NCBI GenBank assembly: GCA_030674155.1
Contig: JASPKP010008510.1
Coordinates: 1 to 11,479 of the forward strand
Source of the DNA: Stramonita haemastoma
Taxonomy: Eukaryota; Mollusca; Gastropoda; Neogastropoda; Muricidae
DNA length: 11,479 nucleotides
Reading direction: 5' to 3'
The notes under the pieces are model-generated. The model did not search any database and was not told the DNA's origin. It saw nothing but the letters and a program-made list of their open reading frames with translations. Shown here piece after piece: positions 1-7,186 of this stretch. The stretch's first letter is position 1. Every line of letters starts with the position of its first letter. Both the position numbers and the translations under genes were made by a program.

Positions 1-98
1 GCGATTTTACCACTAGCTATCGCCCCCCCCTCCCCCGAAAAAGGGATCGAAAACCAACTGACAAACCCTGTACATATTTGAAATTATGCTTATCTTTT

Positions 99-287
99 TT
101 GTATTAAACGTTGCATTATGTTTACATTGTATTACATTCTTTATGTTTACATTGTTTTACATGTTCATTATCTTTTTAACATTGTTTAATTTAAAAACAT
201 TTTTTTAAAAAATTTTTAAAATGGCCCTTTTTAACTTGTATTACACATGTTGCATTATGCTTACTTGTATTACACATGTTGCATTTG
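99..287. repeat. 29-bp AT-rich minisatellite, about 6 decaying copies
   Basis: The unit reads roughly TTGTATTACACATGTTGCAT followed by TATGCTTAC. Two right-hand copies, starting at 235 and 264, agree over about 23 bases with an offset of exactly 29. Copies to the left (from about 99, 127, 152 and 181) share the TTGTATTAcA and gcATTATgtTTACA portions but have lost bases. The copy near 181-234 is eroded into A and T runs. No coding potential is seen. Confidence 0.75.
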
Positions 288-331
288 GGTAAATTGATAA
301 CATTAACAAATTCAGGGCCCAACAAATTCTC

Positions 332-333
<2 letters not shown>

Positions 334-372
<39 letters not shown>

Positions 373-378
373 TTTTTT
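334..378. repeat. G37-T8 homopolymer block
   Basis: After CCC at 331-333 there are 37 G in a row, then 8 T. On the minus strand this reads as a poly-proline frame that has no meaning as protein. A G run of this length is rare in genomes and is hard to sequence, so its length is doubtful. The flanks show no copy of any repeat found elsewhere in the window. Confidence 0.8.
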
Positions 379-748
379 GAAGATCTGAGTCCCCAGGTTT
401 CACTCTTTTTGATGACTTTCTTGTCTAAATGTTTTTTTTTTTTCACTCCATAGGAAATGTTCAGATATGGTTTTATGAAAGCTTTTTAGGTATATTTTTT
501 TGTTTTTTTTTTTTTGGTTTTTTGTTTTTTTTTGTAAAAGTTTTTCCTTTATTGAAAAACTTGTTAAGTAGGCTAAACAAAAACATGATGAAAAAACATC
601 ATAGAAATTGTAACTAAAAATCAGTGTGTAAATGATTTGATCAAAATTGAAGAATTGCATAGGATTGTTTATGTTTTAACCCATCTTAATTTTGAGGGGT
701 TTGTATAGAAAAAAGTGTTTATCAGTTCTTTTTTTTTTTTTGTTTCAG
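379..748. other. AT-rich intergenic or intronic DNA, no gene seen
   Basis: This stretch is mostly T runs and A runs. Open frames on both strands translate to F-, L- and K-rich strings that come from the homopolymers. The right end (720-748) is a T-rich tract ending in TTTCAG, which could be the splice acceptor of the weak exon candidate that follows. Confidence 0.6.
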
Positions 749-834
749 CAAACTCTGTCTTCCTGCTTTTACTGGGGCCATGAATTCCTGACACCTGAGG
801 AAAAGGGGAAGACTTTTTCATATAAAAATTTTAG
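749..834 (+). CDS. weak internal exon candidate, unknown protein
   Basis: The acceptor is a long T tract ending TTTCAG (743-748). A phase-0 frame then stays open for 28 codons and contains HEFLTPEEKGKTFSYKNF. It ends at a possible donor, AG|GTTTTT (GT at 835-836). The first 60 bases are more complex and GC-richer than the surroundings, which is the main reason for listing it. The 3' end is weak because the donor sits in a T-rich stretch. The protein is not recognised. It could equally be a chance frame downstream of a T tract. Confidence 0.25.
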
Positions 835-976
835 GTTTTTTCTGAAAATGCAAGAAAAAGTTCACGTGCATAAAAAGTCAATCCTTTAGTATTTGAACAG
901 AATATACTCGGGCCTACAAAACGCAGGGTTGCTCGAAGGGCCCAAAATGCATACAACATACATTCTCTTAGCATTA

Positions 977-1002
977 CCCCCCCCCCACCCCCCCCCCCCC
1001 CC
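977..1002. repeat. C10-A-C15 homopolymer tract
   Basis: Two C runs are separated by one A. The minus-strand frame across it translates as poly-glycine and is an artefact of the run. Confidence 0.7.
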
Positions 1003-1459
1003 ACAAAACAAAAACACACATATCAATAAGTATCCATAACATTGGGTTTAAAAAAAAAAAAAATATGGAAAAAAAAACTTGACATCCATTTGGGAAAAAG
1101 GGAAAATGAGCTAGGGGTTTTGGGTTTAAATAGTAAGTCTTTTTATCCTGTAAGATTTTTTTTTTCCTTTTAAGCAGAGAAAATCTAAGGGGGTGCCATC
1201 AAATAAGATCACCCTTTTGCTTTCACTTTGCGGGGAAACATACCTCCCCAAAACCTGCCCAATCTGTCACCCAGACATAAATTTCTGCAGACAGTTTTGC
1301 CGCTCTCTCAACCAATAACAAAAAATTCGCAAAAAATTTTTAACCCCACAAAAAAAAGAGAACCTATAAAGTCTAGAAGCTGTGTTGGTTTCGCCGTAGT
1401 AAATCTTTTGCCACCAAAAAAACAAGAGGTTAAACCCTTTAAATGCTTATTATTTGCAG
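1003..1459. other. non-coding stretch, no gene seen
   Basis: A/T homopolymers fill 1040-1170. From 1225 to 1330 the sequence is more complex (AACCTGCCCAATCTGTCACC and onward) and one plus frame stays open to 1488. I see no splice sites at sensible places and no recognisable motif, so I leave it uncalled. It may be an old transposon remnant. Confidence 0.5.
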
Positions 1460-1505
1460 ACCTAGAAACCTGTCAATTGGGGCTCTAACGGGGAAAGGGA
1501 ATTTG
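1460..1505 (+). CDS. very weak micro-exon candidate
   Basis: An acceptor-like CTTATTATTTGCAG ends at 1459 and a donor-like TTG|GTATAT follows 1505. Between them one frame reads PRNLSIGALTGKGNL (one base, then 15 codons). Forty-six bases is little evidence, and the frame stays open past the donor, so read-through cannot be told from splicing. It is listed because both splice signals are present. Confidence 0.2.
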
Positions 1506-1654
1506 GTATATTCCACCATTTCTGATTATTGTAAAGGGTTTTTTCCCAAAAAGCAAACAAAAGAAAATGTTGGCTACCCTAATGATGCCTCACGACCACC
1601 CCCATGGTTTCTGTCCAAAGTGAAAGCTAAAGCATGTATCTGTTTTGGGCATTA

Positions 1655-1990
1655 TGATTTTTTTATTTATTTATTTTTATTTATTCTTTAAAAACGGGGA
1701 AAGGGGAATAAACTCAGTTTTTTTTTACATCCAGTTCCCTTTGTAACATGTAGTTTTTAAAATCTTGACCCTTCCCCCCCCGCACCAATAGCCTACCTTA
1801 CGAAAAGCGGAACGGGTTTTAACGTGTGCGCAAATTTTGCTGCTTTGCACAGGAGCCCAGTTTTATAGTCTCATCGAAGGGATTTTGGGGGAGAGTGGAT
1901 CAGCACTAACGTTCACTCCGGGGGAAAAATCTCCCGAAACGGGAATTGAACCTGGGCGGAAATTGTGAAAAGGCTGTGGAATCCTTTGTG
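1655..1990 (-). mobile_element. tRNA-derived SINE-like element, copy 1
   Basis: Read on the minus strand, the element runs from a head at about 1990 to an A-rich tail. The tail is the plus-strand TTTATTTATTTATTTTTATTTATTC at 1660-1685. Near the head, 1939-1955 read in reverse gives CCCAGGTTCAATTCCCG, which matches the RNA polymerase III B-box pattern GGTTCRANNCC. No clear A box is seen upstream, so the promoter is decayed or the head is truncated. Parts of the body recur at 3840-4110 and 11311-11479: the GTTTTATAGT...GAAGGGATTTTGGGG block and the CACCAATAGCC...GGAACGGGTTTTAACG block. Which SINE family it belongs to is unknown. Confidence 0.5.
1939..1955 (-). promoter_or_regulatory. Pol III B-box-like sequence
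   Basis: The reverse complement contains GGTTCAATTCC, a full match to the B-box consensus GGTTCRANNCC. In a tRNA this would be the T-arm. Pairing of the flanks is imperfect and the rest of a tRNA cloverleaf cannot be folded, so this is read as the promoter remnant of a tRNA-derived SINE rather than a tRNA gene. Confidence 0.5.
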
Positions 1991-2016
1991 GACCCCTGTT
2001 TTGTTTTTTTTTCCAG

Positions 2017-2136
2017 GAGGCCAAACCCCAAGTTCAAGAAGATCAAGAAAAAGGGGCGCAGAATCCGCAAAAAAGAATTCAAAAGCAATGATCCGCCCCT
2101 CCCTGACCAAGGGCTGCTGCCTCTGCTACGGCCCGG
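2017..2136 (+). CDS. internal exon candidate, lysine/arginine-rich segment
   Basis: A good acceptor (T-rich tract ending TTTTCCAG at 2016) and a plausible donor (CCCGG|GTATTT) bound 120 bp that are clearly GC-richer than the flanks. One frame stays open throughout, starting one base in. It contains NPKFKKIKKKGRRIRKKEFK, a very basic run that might act in nucleic-acid binding or nuclear import, and then a leucine/proline stretch. A second frame reads EAKPQVQEDQEKGAQNPQK at its start but meets a TGA at 2089. After about 2090 a third frame (LTKGCCLCYG) also looks protein-like. A homopolymer slip inside the exon is therefore possible and the exact peptide is uncertain. The protein is not recognised. 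Confidence 0.4.
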
Positions 2137-2570
2137 GTATTTTTTTTTTTCATCGTTTTTGCATGTTTTTTGGGTTTAGAACTTTTTCTGTCTCATGGTT
2201 TGTTTTTGCAATGAAAATCAGTGATCAGTTTTTTGCCTCTTTTTTTTTTTTTCCGCAAACTTATATAAATGTTGTCATTAAAGCAAAATTTTCAGAACTG
2301 CTTTTTTTTTAGTTTTGTTTTCTAAAAATTTAATTTGAAACCCCCCCTCCCCCATCTGGTTTATGTGTAGAAAATTTTGAAAAATAAGTTTTTAAAAAGA
2401 AATGAAAAGCGTAAAACAGTCCCTTTTTTGTTGTTTTTTAAAACATCTTTTTGTTTATTTGCAAAAAACAATTAATCAAAATTTTTTTTGGGGGGGGTTA
2501 GAGGGGGGAAAGGGGGTGTAAAGCAACCCTGAAATAAAGCCCTAAAAAAAAAGGGAAAAAAAAAAAAAGT
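2137..2570. other. AT- and homopolymer-rich intron-like DNA
   Basis: T runs dominate to 2460, then come A runs with a G-rich patch (2489-2518). There is an AATAAA at 2533-2538, but it lies in A-rich repeat DNA without a gene end before it, so I do not call a polyadenylation site. Nothing else is seen. Confidence 0.5.
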
Positions 2571-3017
2571 ATTTTCAGTACAATACAAAATCCCAGATAG
2601 AGTTTATTTTAAAAAAAATCCCCAAAAAACAAAAAAAAATACCCAATAAAAAGGGTTTTGTCAGAACAAACAAAAAACCCCAGATAAGAGTTGTCAGTAA
2701 AATACAAACCCCCAGATAAGAGTTGTCAGTACAATACAAATCCCCCAAAAGAGTTGTCATTTACAATACAACAACCCAAATAAAAAGTTGTCATACAAAC
2801 AAAAAAACCCAATAAGAGTTTCAGTACAAACAAATACCCAAATAAGAGTTTTAAAAAAAAAAATTTGTCATACAACAAAATTAAAAGTTGTCAGTAAAAC
2901 ACAATTAAAGGTTGTCAGTAAAAGACAACATCCCCCGAAAAAAAAAATTGTCAGAAAACCCCAAACTACCCGATAAATTGTCATACAACACAACATACCC
3001 TAAAAGATTTTTGTCAG
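2571..3017. repeat. tandem array of a ~32-bp unit, about 14 copies
   Basis: The unit is GTTGTCAGTACAATACAAAT followed by CCCCAGATAAGA. The anchor TTGTCAG/TTGTCAT recurs at about 2658, 2691, 2723, 2754, 2788, 2888, 2912, 2948, 2978 and 3011, usually 30-34 bases apart, with weaker copies between 2573 and 2640 and near 2819-2865. Copies at 2691-2760 are the cleanest. Others have expanded A or C runs or internal deletions. This is a minisatellite; the open frames across it are artefacts of the repeat. Confidence 0.85.
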
Positions 3018-3091
3018 ATCAGGATGTCGGACACTTGCCAACGGATGTACCTGAGTGAGGGGGGTTTGTGTGTGTGACGGGCGGCGGGTAG

Positions 3092-3300
3092 AGGCGAAAC
3101 GAAGAGGTCAAGGGGAAAGAGCCAGACCCTAGTGGGCAGGAAACAGACGTAGCAGCAGCTGAAGCACCCGCTACACCATCAGATGGTTTTGGGGCGGGGA
3201 GGCTCCCTTTCTACACGGGGATACAGCCCATAAAACAGAACAAGTTCAAACCTCCCCTCCCTCCCCCTACTGCCCCCCTCCACCCCCACCCATCAAACAG
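3092..3300 (+). CDS. exon candidate, Ala/Pro-rich then basic and proline-rich
   Basis: From 3092 one frame stays open for 69 codons with codon-like composition and ends at a good donor, AACAG|GTGATT (GT at 3301-3302). It reads EEVKGKEPDPSGQETDVAAA, then EAPATPSDGFGAGRLPFYTG, then IQPIKQNKFKPPLPPP. This looks like a disordered linker of a real protein, first acidic and then basic and proline-rich. The left edge is uncertain. An in-frame TAG (3089-3091) could be the acceptor AG, but the tract before it is GT/GC-rich and not a good pyrimidine tract. A frame slip in that G-rich tract could instead join it to the ATG at 3024 (MSDTCQRMYLSE), which would make this a first exon. The protein is not recognised. 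Confidence 0.5.
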
Positions 3301-3302
3301 GT

Positions 3303-3543
3303 GATTTTTGTTGTTGTGGTTGTGGGGGGTTTTGTGAGGGGGTTTGTCGTTGGGGTGTGTTGTGGTGTTGAGGGGGTTTTTTGGTTTTTAAGGGGTGTTT
3401 GTGGCATTGAGGGGGTGGTTCTGTGGTGTGGTGTGGTGTTTGTGTTGTGTTGTGGTGGTGTGTGTGTGGTGTGTGTTGAGGGGTGTGTGTGTGGGGGGTG
3501 TGTGTGTTGGTGTGTGTGTGTGTGGTGGGTGTGTTGTAAGGGG
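3303..3543. repeat. degenerate (GT)n/GTGTTGTGG microsatellite
   Basis: Almost every base is G or T, with GTGTGTGG, GGTGTGTTG and TTGTGG words repeating without a fixed period. It begins just after the donor-like GT at 3301 and ends before the acceptor of the next exon candidate, so it would make up most of a ~293-bp intron. Long frames on both strands here (poly C/V/G or poly H/T/P) are artefacts. Confidence 0.8.
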
Positions 3544-3593
3544 GTGGTCTAAAAAATGGAATAAACGATCCCGTTCTTGTCCCTGACCAACAG

Positions 3594-3718
3594 AAACGGG
3601 GACCCATGAGGACCTGACGGGGTGGCATTGGAGGAGGAACCCCCTGAGGCAGGAACTGCACTGTGCTGACAAGACCGACGCCTGCAAAAACGACCGCCCC
3701 AAAACTGGAGTGCTTAAG
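3594..3718 (+). CDS. strong internal exon candidate, unknown protein
   Basis: The acceptor is CCGTTCTTGTCCCTGACCAACAG (AG at 3592-3593) and the donor is CTTAAG|GTAATA. The 125 bp between are GC-rich inside AT-rich DNA. With two bases carried in, one frame is open for 41 codons, contains HEDLTGWHWRRNPLRQELHC then ADKTDACKNDRPKTGVLK, and ends in phase 0. Two cysteines, three tryptophan/histidine positions and varied composition argue for true coding sequence. A second frame (GPDGVALEEEPPEAGTALC) also looks protein-like but has stops on both sides. The preceding candidate leaves two bases rather than one, so either a slip or another exon lies between them. No family is recognised. Confidence 0.5.
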
Positions 3719-3780
3719 GTAATAGAAAGGGGGGGTTTAAAAAATAACAGATTGAGGATAAGGGAATTACACTCATGTGC

Positions 3781-3840
3781 TTTTTTTTTTTTTTTTTTTT
3801 TTTTTTTAATCTTTTTCTTTTTTTTCTTTTCTTTTTTTTT
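3781..3840. repeat. T27 run and T-rich tract, tail side of repeat copy 2
   Basis: There are 27 T in a row from 3781, followed by CTTTTTCTTTT-type sequence to 3840. It lies immediately left of copy 2 of the interspersed family, in the same position as the T-rich tails of copies 1, 3 and 4. It is most simply the reverse complement of a retroposon A-tail. Confidence 0.5.
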
Positions 3841-4110
3841 TATATCGGGGATAAGGGAAAAAGCACTTATGGTTTTAAAAAAATTTTTTTTTTTTTTAAT
3901 CCAGCCCCCATTTTAAAGCATTGTCAATTTTGTCATTCCCCCCACGGGCACACAAGGCTATTCTTTTTCTAAAAAAAACAGAAGGGGTTTTTAATGCTGC
4001 ACAAGTGTTCTGCGTGATTTTTCACGCAGGGGACCTTTGGGTTTTATAGTTTTTATCCAAAGGGTTTTGAGGGTTTGTCTGCCCCCGGGGTGCTTATGGG
4101 CCAGGCATAT
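3840..4110 (-). mobile_element. SINE-like interspersed repeat, copy 2
   Basis: The left edge reads GATAAGGGAAAAAGCACTTA TGGTTTTAA, then ATCCAGCCCCCA, shared with copies at 8838 and 11311. Farther right, GGGGTTTTTAATG...CACGCAGGGG and GTTTTATAGT...CCAAAGGGTTTTGAGGG match copy 1 (about 1815-1895). Orientation follows the T-rich tail on the left. No B box is found at the right end, so the head is lost or badly mutated. Confidence 0.5.
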
Positions 4111-4530
4111 ATTCGCCACTTGTGTTTTTTCAGTGAATTGGGGGAGAGGGGGGGGGGGGAGGCATTGTTTAAAAAATTTTGTCTTGTTTCCTTAATTTTG
4201 CTTTACACATTTTGAACAAGAGTGGAGGTTTTCCCTTTTTTTATAGATGAAATTTTTGGAAAAGGGAATAAAGACAAGTGAGTATAGGGGGGTAAAAAGG
4301 GAATGAGTGATAAGGGGTTAAAAAGGTTTTTGAGGGGACAAAACTTGATAGGGAAATTTGGATGCTTTTGTTTTAGTTGGGGGGAATGTAATTTGAAGGG
4401 GGATATATTGGATGTGGTGGTTTTGATTTTTTTGAAAATGTATGTTTGAGACAAAATACAACACACTTTTGCACTATAGCACACAAACTGTTTCTCCCCA
4501 AAATGCGGGCGCCAGGCATGCAGTATCCCA
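4110..4530. other. non-coding stretch, no gene seen
   Basis: Purine-rich sequence with many GGGA/AAGGG words (4230-4400) gives a 110-codon minus-strand frame of low complexity. I see no splice signals or motif that would support it. A G-rich patch (4141-4160) is the only local structure. Confidence 0.5.
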
Positions 4531-4547
4531 CACACTTTCCCTCACAC

Positions 4548-4605
4548 CCACACACACACACACACAACACACACACACCACACACACAACACCCCAAACT
4601 AACCA
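4548..4605. repeat. (CA)n microsatellite
   Basis: CACACA units are interrupted by ACAACAC and CACCAC. It is the opposite-strand counterpart of the GT arrays elsewhere in the window. Confidence 0.85.
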
Positions 4606-4682
4606 CCCACCCCGGGGCTAACATTTAAAGAAAATGCACAAAATGCATTCCCAATACACAACACTCACTCTCACTGTAAATC

Positions 4683-4927
4683 CCCCCGTCCTGTCTTTTT
4701 CTGTCTTTTTTGTGTCTGTCTGTCTTTTTTTGTCTCTGCTTGCCTTTTTTTTCCCCCTCTCTTCCCTCTCCTCCTCTTCTCCCCCCCCCCCCTCCTCTCT
4801 CTCTCTCTCCCCCCCCCCCTCTCTCTCACCCCCCCTCCCCTTCCCCCCCCCCCCTCTCTCTCCCCCCCCCCTTTTTTTCTCTCTCTCTTCTCTCTCCCCC
4901 CCCCCGTCCCCCCCTTTTTCCCCCCCC
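4683..4927. repeat. 245-bp pyrimidine-only block (TCTCTC and C runs)
   Basis: The plus strand is nearly all C and T: TGTCTTTTT words first, then CTCTCTCT and C runs of up to about 12. Frames of 100-212 codons on both strands across it (poly S/P/L, poly G/E/R/K) are artefacts. A polypurine-polypyrimidine tract of this length with mirror-like CT repeats can form intramolecular triplex (H-DNA) in principle. It ends before the acceptor-like CCACACCAG at 4983-4991, so it could also act as an unusually long pyrimidine tract. Confidence 0.8.
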
Positions 4928-4991
4928 AAACTATCCAAACACACACAAAAAACCCGAACAAACCTTTCAAATTCAACCCCCCCCACACCAG

Positions 4992-5170
4992 GTAGGGAAA
5001 AAACCGGGTTTAAGAAGGGAGGGGGACAGGAGGGGGGGAGGGGCCAAGCCGTCCCCCGGCACCCCAACGCCACAGCTCTGGGGGGGGGGAAGAAAAGGGC
5101 GCCCCCAAACCCAAAATCCTAAACTCCACCCCCGATTTCCCGCACCTGGGGGAGATCCCCACCTAGGGCT
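4992..5170 (+). CDS. weak exon candidate broken by frame changes
   Basis: After an acceptor-like CCACACCAG, GC-rich sequence runs to about 5170. One frame (VGKKPGLRREGDRRGGGAK) stays open across the whole block. A neighbouring frame reads PRHPNATAL and GGGKKRAPPNPK, and a third frame continues ILNSTPDFPHLGEIPT before a stop. The last piece is the most protein-like. If real, at least one homopolymer slip lies in the G or C runs near 5078-5110. The DFPHLGE string resembles short FPxLGE-type motifs in some disordered RNA-related proteins, but that is too little to assign a function. No clean donor is seen. Confidence 0.25.
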
Positions 5171-5249
5171 GTCGGCAACGGGGGAAAAAGGGGAGGAAAA
5201 GGGAGGGAGGGTTTTTCCCCATGGGGTGGGAGGGGTTGGGTGGTTGGTG

Positions 5250-5570
5250 TGTTTTTTTACCTGTAGTAAGGGAAAAAAGCGGGCAACGGGGAGGGGGAAG
5301 GGAGGAGATCAGGTGAGGATTTGTGGTTTTTTTACCGGGATGGGGTAAAGGAAAAAGGGGGTTTGGGGGGAATTAAAAAGGGGGGGGAAAATTGAAGGGG
5401 GGTGTTTTTTTGATGGGGGGGTGGGGGTTTAAGGGTAACAGGGTTTAAAAAGGGGGGCAACAGGGAGAGGAGGGGGAGGAGATCATGGGATTGGTTGTTT
5501 TCACCTGGATAAGGTAACAGGGGTAATGAGATCAGGATTTAGGGTTTTTCACCTTTGGAGAAAGGGAAAA
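5250..5570. repeat. G-rich imperfect tandem repeat, core about 49 bp
   Basis: The core is GAGATCAGGATTTAGGGTTT followed by TTCACCTGGATAAGGTAACAGGGGTAAT. GAGATCA recurs at about 5306, 5479 and 5528, and TTTTNACCTGG/TTTTTACCGGG recurs at about 5256, 5329, 5499 and 5546. GGTAACAGGG recurs at 5432 and 5513. G/A-rich spacers of varying length (GGGAGAGGAGGGGGAG) separate the cores. The last two cores are 49 bases apart. No coding potential is seen. Confidence 0.6.
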
Positions 5571-5589
5571 AGAAAAGGGTTCTCATAAC

Positions 5590-5850
5590 GTGTGGTCGAG
5601 CTGTTGGCATTTTTTCCTTTGCCCCTCCCATGTGGGCCAACAGTGTCACTTGGGATGTGGATTGTACCTCACTAGGGCCGGCATGTTAGGTGGGCCTGTC
5701 TCCTCCCCTTGCTGTTTTACCTTCCCGACCCTCAAAAAAGGGCAGGTTCCCATTTACAGTTGGGGTGAACGGGGGCTGTGCAACCCCAGGCTGCAAACAG
5801 TTGTCCATCCACGGAAAAACCATGTTTTATGCTGCTTAACTTTTGTTTGA
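5590..5850. mobile_element. possible diverged SINE/LINE-derived repeat
   Basis: This is the most complex non-repetitive DNA between 5170 and 5900. Within it, CCCATTTACAGTTGGGGTGAACGGGGGCTGTGCAA (5749-5783) resembles, from memory, a CCATTTACAGCTGGGTG-type block common in animal short interspersed repeats. It also has TGTACCTCACTAGGGCCGGC and a GTGGGCCAACAGTGTCACTTGG start. A plus frame is open for 86 codons but has no splice sites and reads as low-quality protein. I see no second copy in the window, so the repeat call is only a suggestion. Confidence 0.3.
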
Positions 5851-5956
5851 AAAAAGAAGTACTCGACCACTGAGCAAATCTCGCCCCTTTTAAAATTTAA
5901 ACATATTTTATGGTGTGTTGTTCCATGGGGGAATTTGAAGTGTATTTTTCACGTAG

Positions 5957-6021
5957 AAATGAAACCCTAAAGAGGGTCCATATGGAATGTTTCTCCCATG
6001 TGTTACTTTTAAAAAAAAAAG
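5957..6021 (+). CDS. exon candidate 1 of a phase-consistent chain
   Basis: An acceptor-like TGTATTTTTCACGTAG (5941-5956) precedes NETLKRVHMECFSHVLLLKK, and a good donor, AAAAAG|GTAAAC, follows at 6022. Two bases are carried in and one (G) out. The frame also stays open leftward to an ATG at 5910, so the left edge could be farther out. Removing the 129-bp intron 6022-6150 joins this frame exactly to that of 6151-6198. The A10 run before the donor is a likely place for a sequencing slip, which makes the phase match less certain than it looks. The protein is not recognised. Confidence 0.35.
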
Positions 6022-6150
6022 GTAAACTAAACGCTTTTCCAGATGTATCGGGATATGAAAAGATTTTTTTTGGAAAAATTTTGATTTGTTTTTGTTTAAG
6101 GGGAATCTACTTACATACCTTTTTGTTTTTTTGTTGCTTTTTTTTTTCAG

Positions 6151-6198
6151 AACTATTTTATGTTGCAGTTAGGGTTAGAAAAAAAGTTTTGCTAACAG
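6151..6198 (+). CDS. 48-bp micro-exon candidate, chain member 2
   Basis: This has the cleanest splice signals in the window: a long T tract ending TTTTTTCAG (6142-6150) and a donor ACAG|GTATTG (GT at 6199-6200). Two bases are carried in. With the G left by the preceding candidate they make a GAA codon, and the frame reads E-LFYVAVRVRKKVLLT, leaving one G. The hydrophobic then basic composition is protein-like. The two other frames contain stops. Forty-eight bases is short, so the phase match to both neighbours is the main support. Confidence 0.4.
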
Positions 6199-6483
6199 GT
6201 ATTGTCTGGAAAGAAATTTATTCTTAGATAAAAAAAAAAAAATAGGTTTAAATTGCCTAATTTTTTCGTCAGAATGTTTTTTGGGGCATTAAAAAAAAAA
6301 AATTTACTTTCCTTTCCCCTTTGATACCATTTTAAGGGCTTGCTTACTTTTTTGCCTGATTTCTGTGAAAATAATTTTTGTTTCTGTCCCAGTAAAAGAT
6401 AAAACTTCCCAAAATGTCGAAGACTTTTAGGGGTGACTTTGTCCAAAAAACTCCCAAAAGTATTAAACACCCCCCTTTTCCTT

Positions 6484-6507
6484 CCCCCCCCCCCCCCCCC
6501 CCCCCCC
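6484..6507. repeat. C24 homopolymer run
   Basis: There are 24 C in a row about 50 bases upstream of the acceptor at 6557. Its minus-strand frame is poly-glycine and is an artefact. Confidence 0.75.
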
Positions 6508-6557
6508 AAGAAATGTGGATTTTTTTTACGATATTTTCTGTTCATTTGCTTCCACAG

Positions 6558-6662
6558 GAAACTGGGGCTGGAATTTAGGAACAGCGGGAAACAGGGAAAA
6601 GGAAATGGAGGACAGGCCAGCGTTGGGCTGAGGGGGACATTGACACAAAACCCCGCAAATTG
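6558..6662 (+). CDS. strong exon candidate, chain member 3, one likely G slip
   Basis: The acceptor is TTTGCTTCCACAG (AG at 6556-6557) and the donor is AAATTG|GTGAGAG, both good. One frame (KLGLEFRNSGKQGKGNGGQA onward) is open throughout but does not fit the phase of either neighbour. The frame that fits the preceding exon reads NWGWNLGTAGNREKEMEDRP then ALG and stops at TGA 6629. If one G of the GGG at 6625-6627 is extra, it continues AEGDIDTKPRKL and ends in phase 0, as the exon at 7336 needs. I prefer this reading because of phase continuity. No domain is recognised in either reading. Confidence 0.5.
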
Positions 6663-6885
6663 GTGAGAGTTTACTGTGTTTTTCTTTTTTCCCTTTTTTT
6701 TAAATGGCCACAGAACTAAAAATATGTTTTCCCCAAGGCTGCTGTGGTATTTATCCCCTGAATTTTTTCATTTCCCCGGTACAGAAAAAAAATCTTTCCC
6801 CGTTTTTTAGAAATTTTTTCAAATTTTTAAAGTCTTGTCTTTAACCCATATACATAAAAAGTTTTTATAACAATTTTTTAAGGGT

Positions 6886-6933
<48 letters not shown>

Positions 6934-6963
6934 TTTTTTGGGGGGGGGGGGGGGGAGGGGGGG
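6886..6963. repeat. G47-A-T6-G16 block
   Basis: Forty-seven G (6886-6932), then ATTTTTT, then 16 G and a further G-rich tail to 6963. It is the longest homopolymer in the window. The minus-strand frame across it is poly-proline and not a protein. Such a tract could form G-quadruplex structures if it is real; its true length is doubtful. Confidence 0.8.
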
Positions 6964-7186
6964 AAGGGGTCTGTAACGGCAAACTGTATATGAGAAGCAC
7001 CCTCCCATTCAAAAAGGGTGGATTGTGGGCACCCGAGGCATAAAACAAAACTGCTACTGCTACCTAATCCGAGTTTTTTTCTCGTGAGCAAAAAAATTCA
7101 TTGGGTTATAAAAAAAAAGCAAAAAAACCACCACAGAAATAATGGAAAAATTTAATCTAAAAAAAAACCCCACATGCACACATAGA

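Noticed and set aside
191..403. 70-codon minus-strand frame with a proline run
   Set aside because: The prolines come from the G37 run; the rest is the minisatellite and T-rich flank. No splice or start context.
1228..1691. Two overlapping plus frames of 86 and 82 codons
   Set aside because: They lack splice signals at their edges, run into the SINE tail on the right, and use codons like random AT-rich DNA. Only the small block at 1460-1505 was kept, at low confidence.
1939..1955. A tRNA gene on the minus strand
   Set aside because: Only the B box fits; no acceptor stem, D-arm or anticodon arm can be paired.
2533..2538. AATAAA polyadenylation signal
   Set aside because: It lies in A-rich repeat-like DNA with no open frame ending before it, and such words are expected by chance here.
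2571..3017. CRISPR-like repeat spacing of about 32 bp
   Set aside because: The units are continuous tandem copies with no unique spacers, and the setting is eukaryotic.
3293..3702. 104- and 122-codon minus-strand frames rich in His, Thr and Pro
   Set aside because: They are the reverse of the GT array; only the ends cover complex sequence, where the plus-strand frame has better splice signals.
4618..5348. 151-, 162- and 212-codon frames, the longest in the window
   Set aside because: They run through the pyrimidine-only block, where stops are nearly absent by composition. The residues are poly S/P/L or poly G/E/R.
6819..7091. Minus-strand frame with a long proline run
   Set aside because: It is a translation of the G47 and G16 runs.
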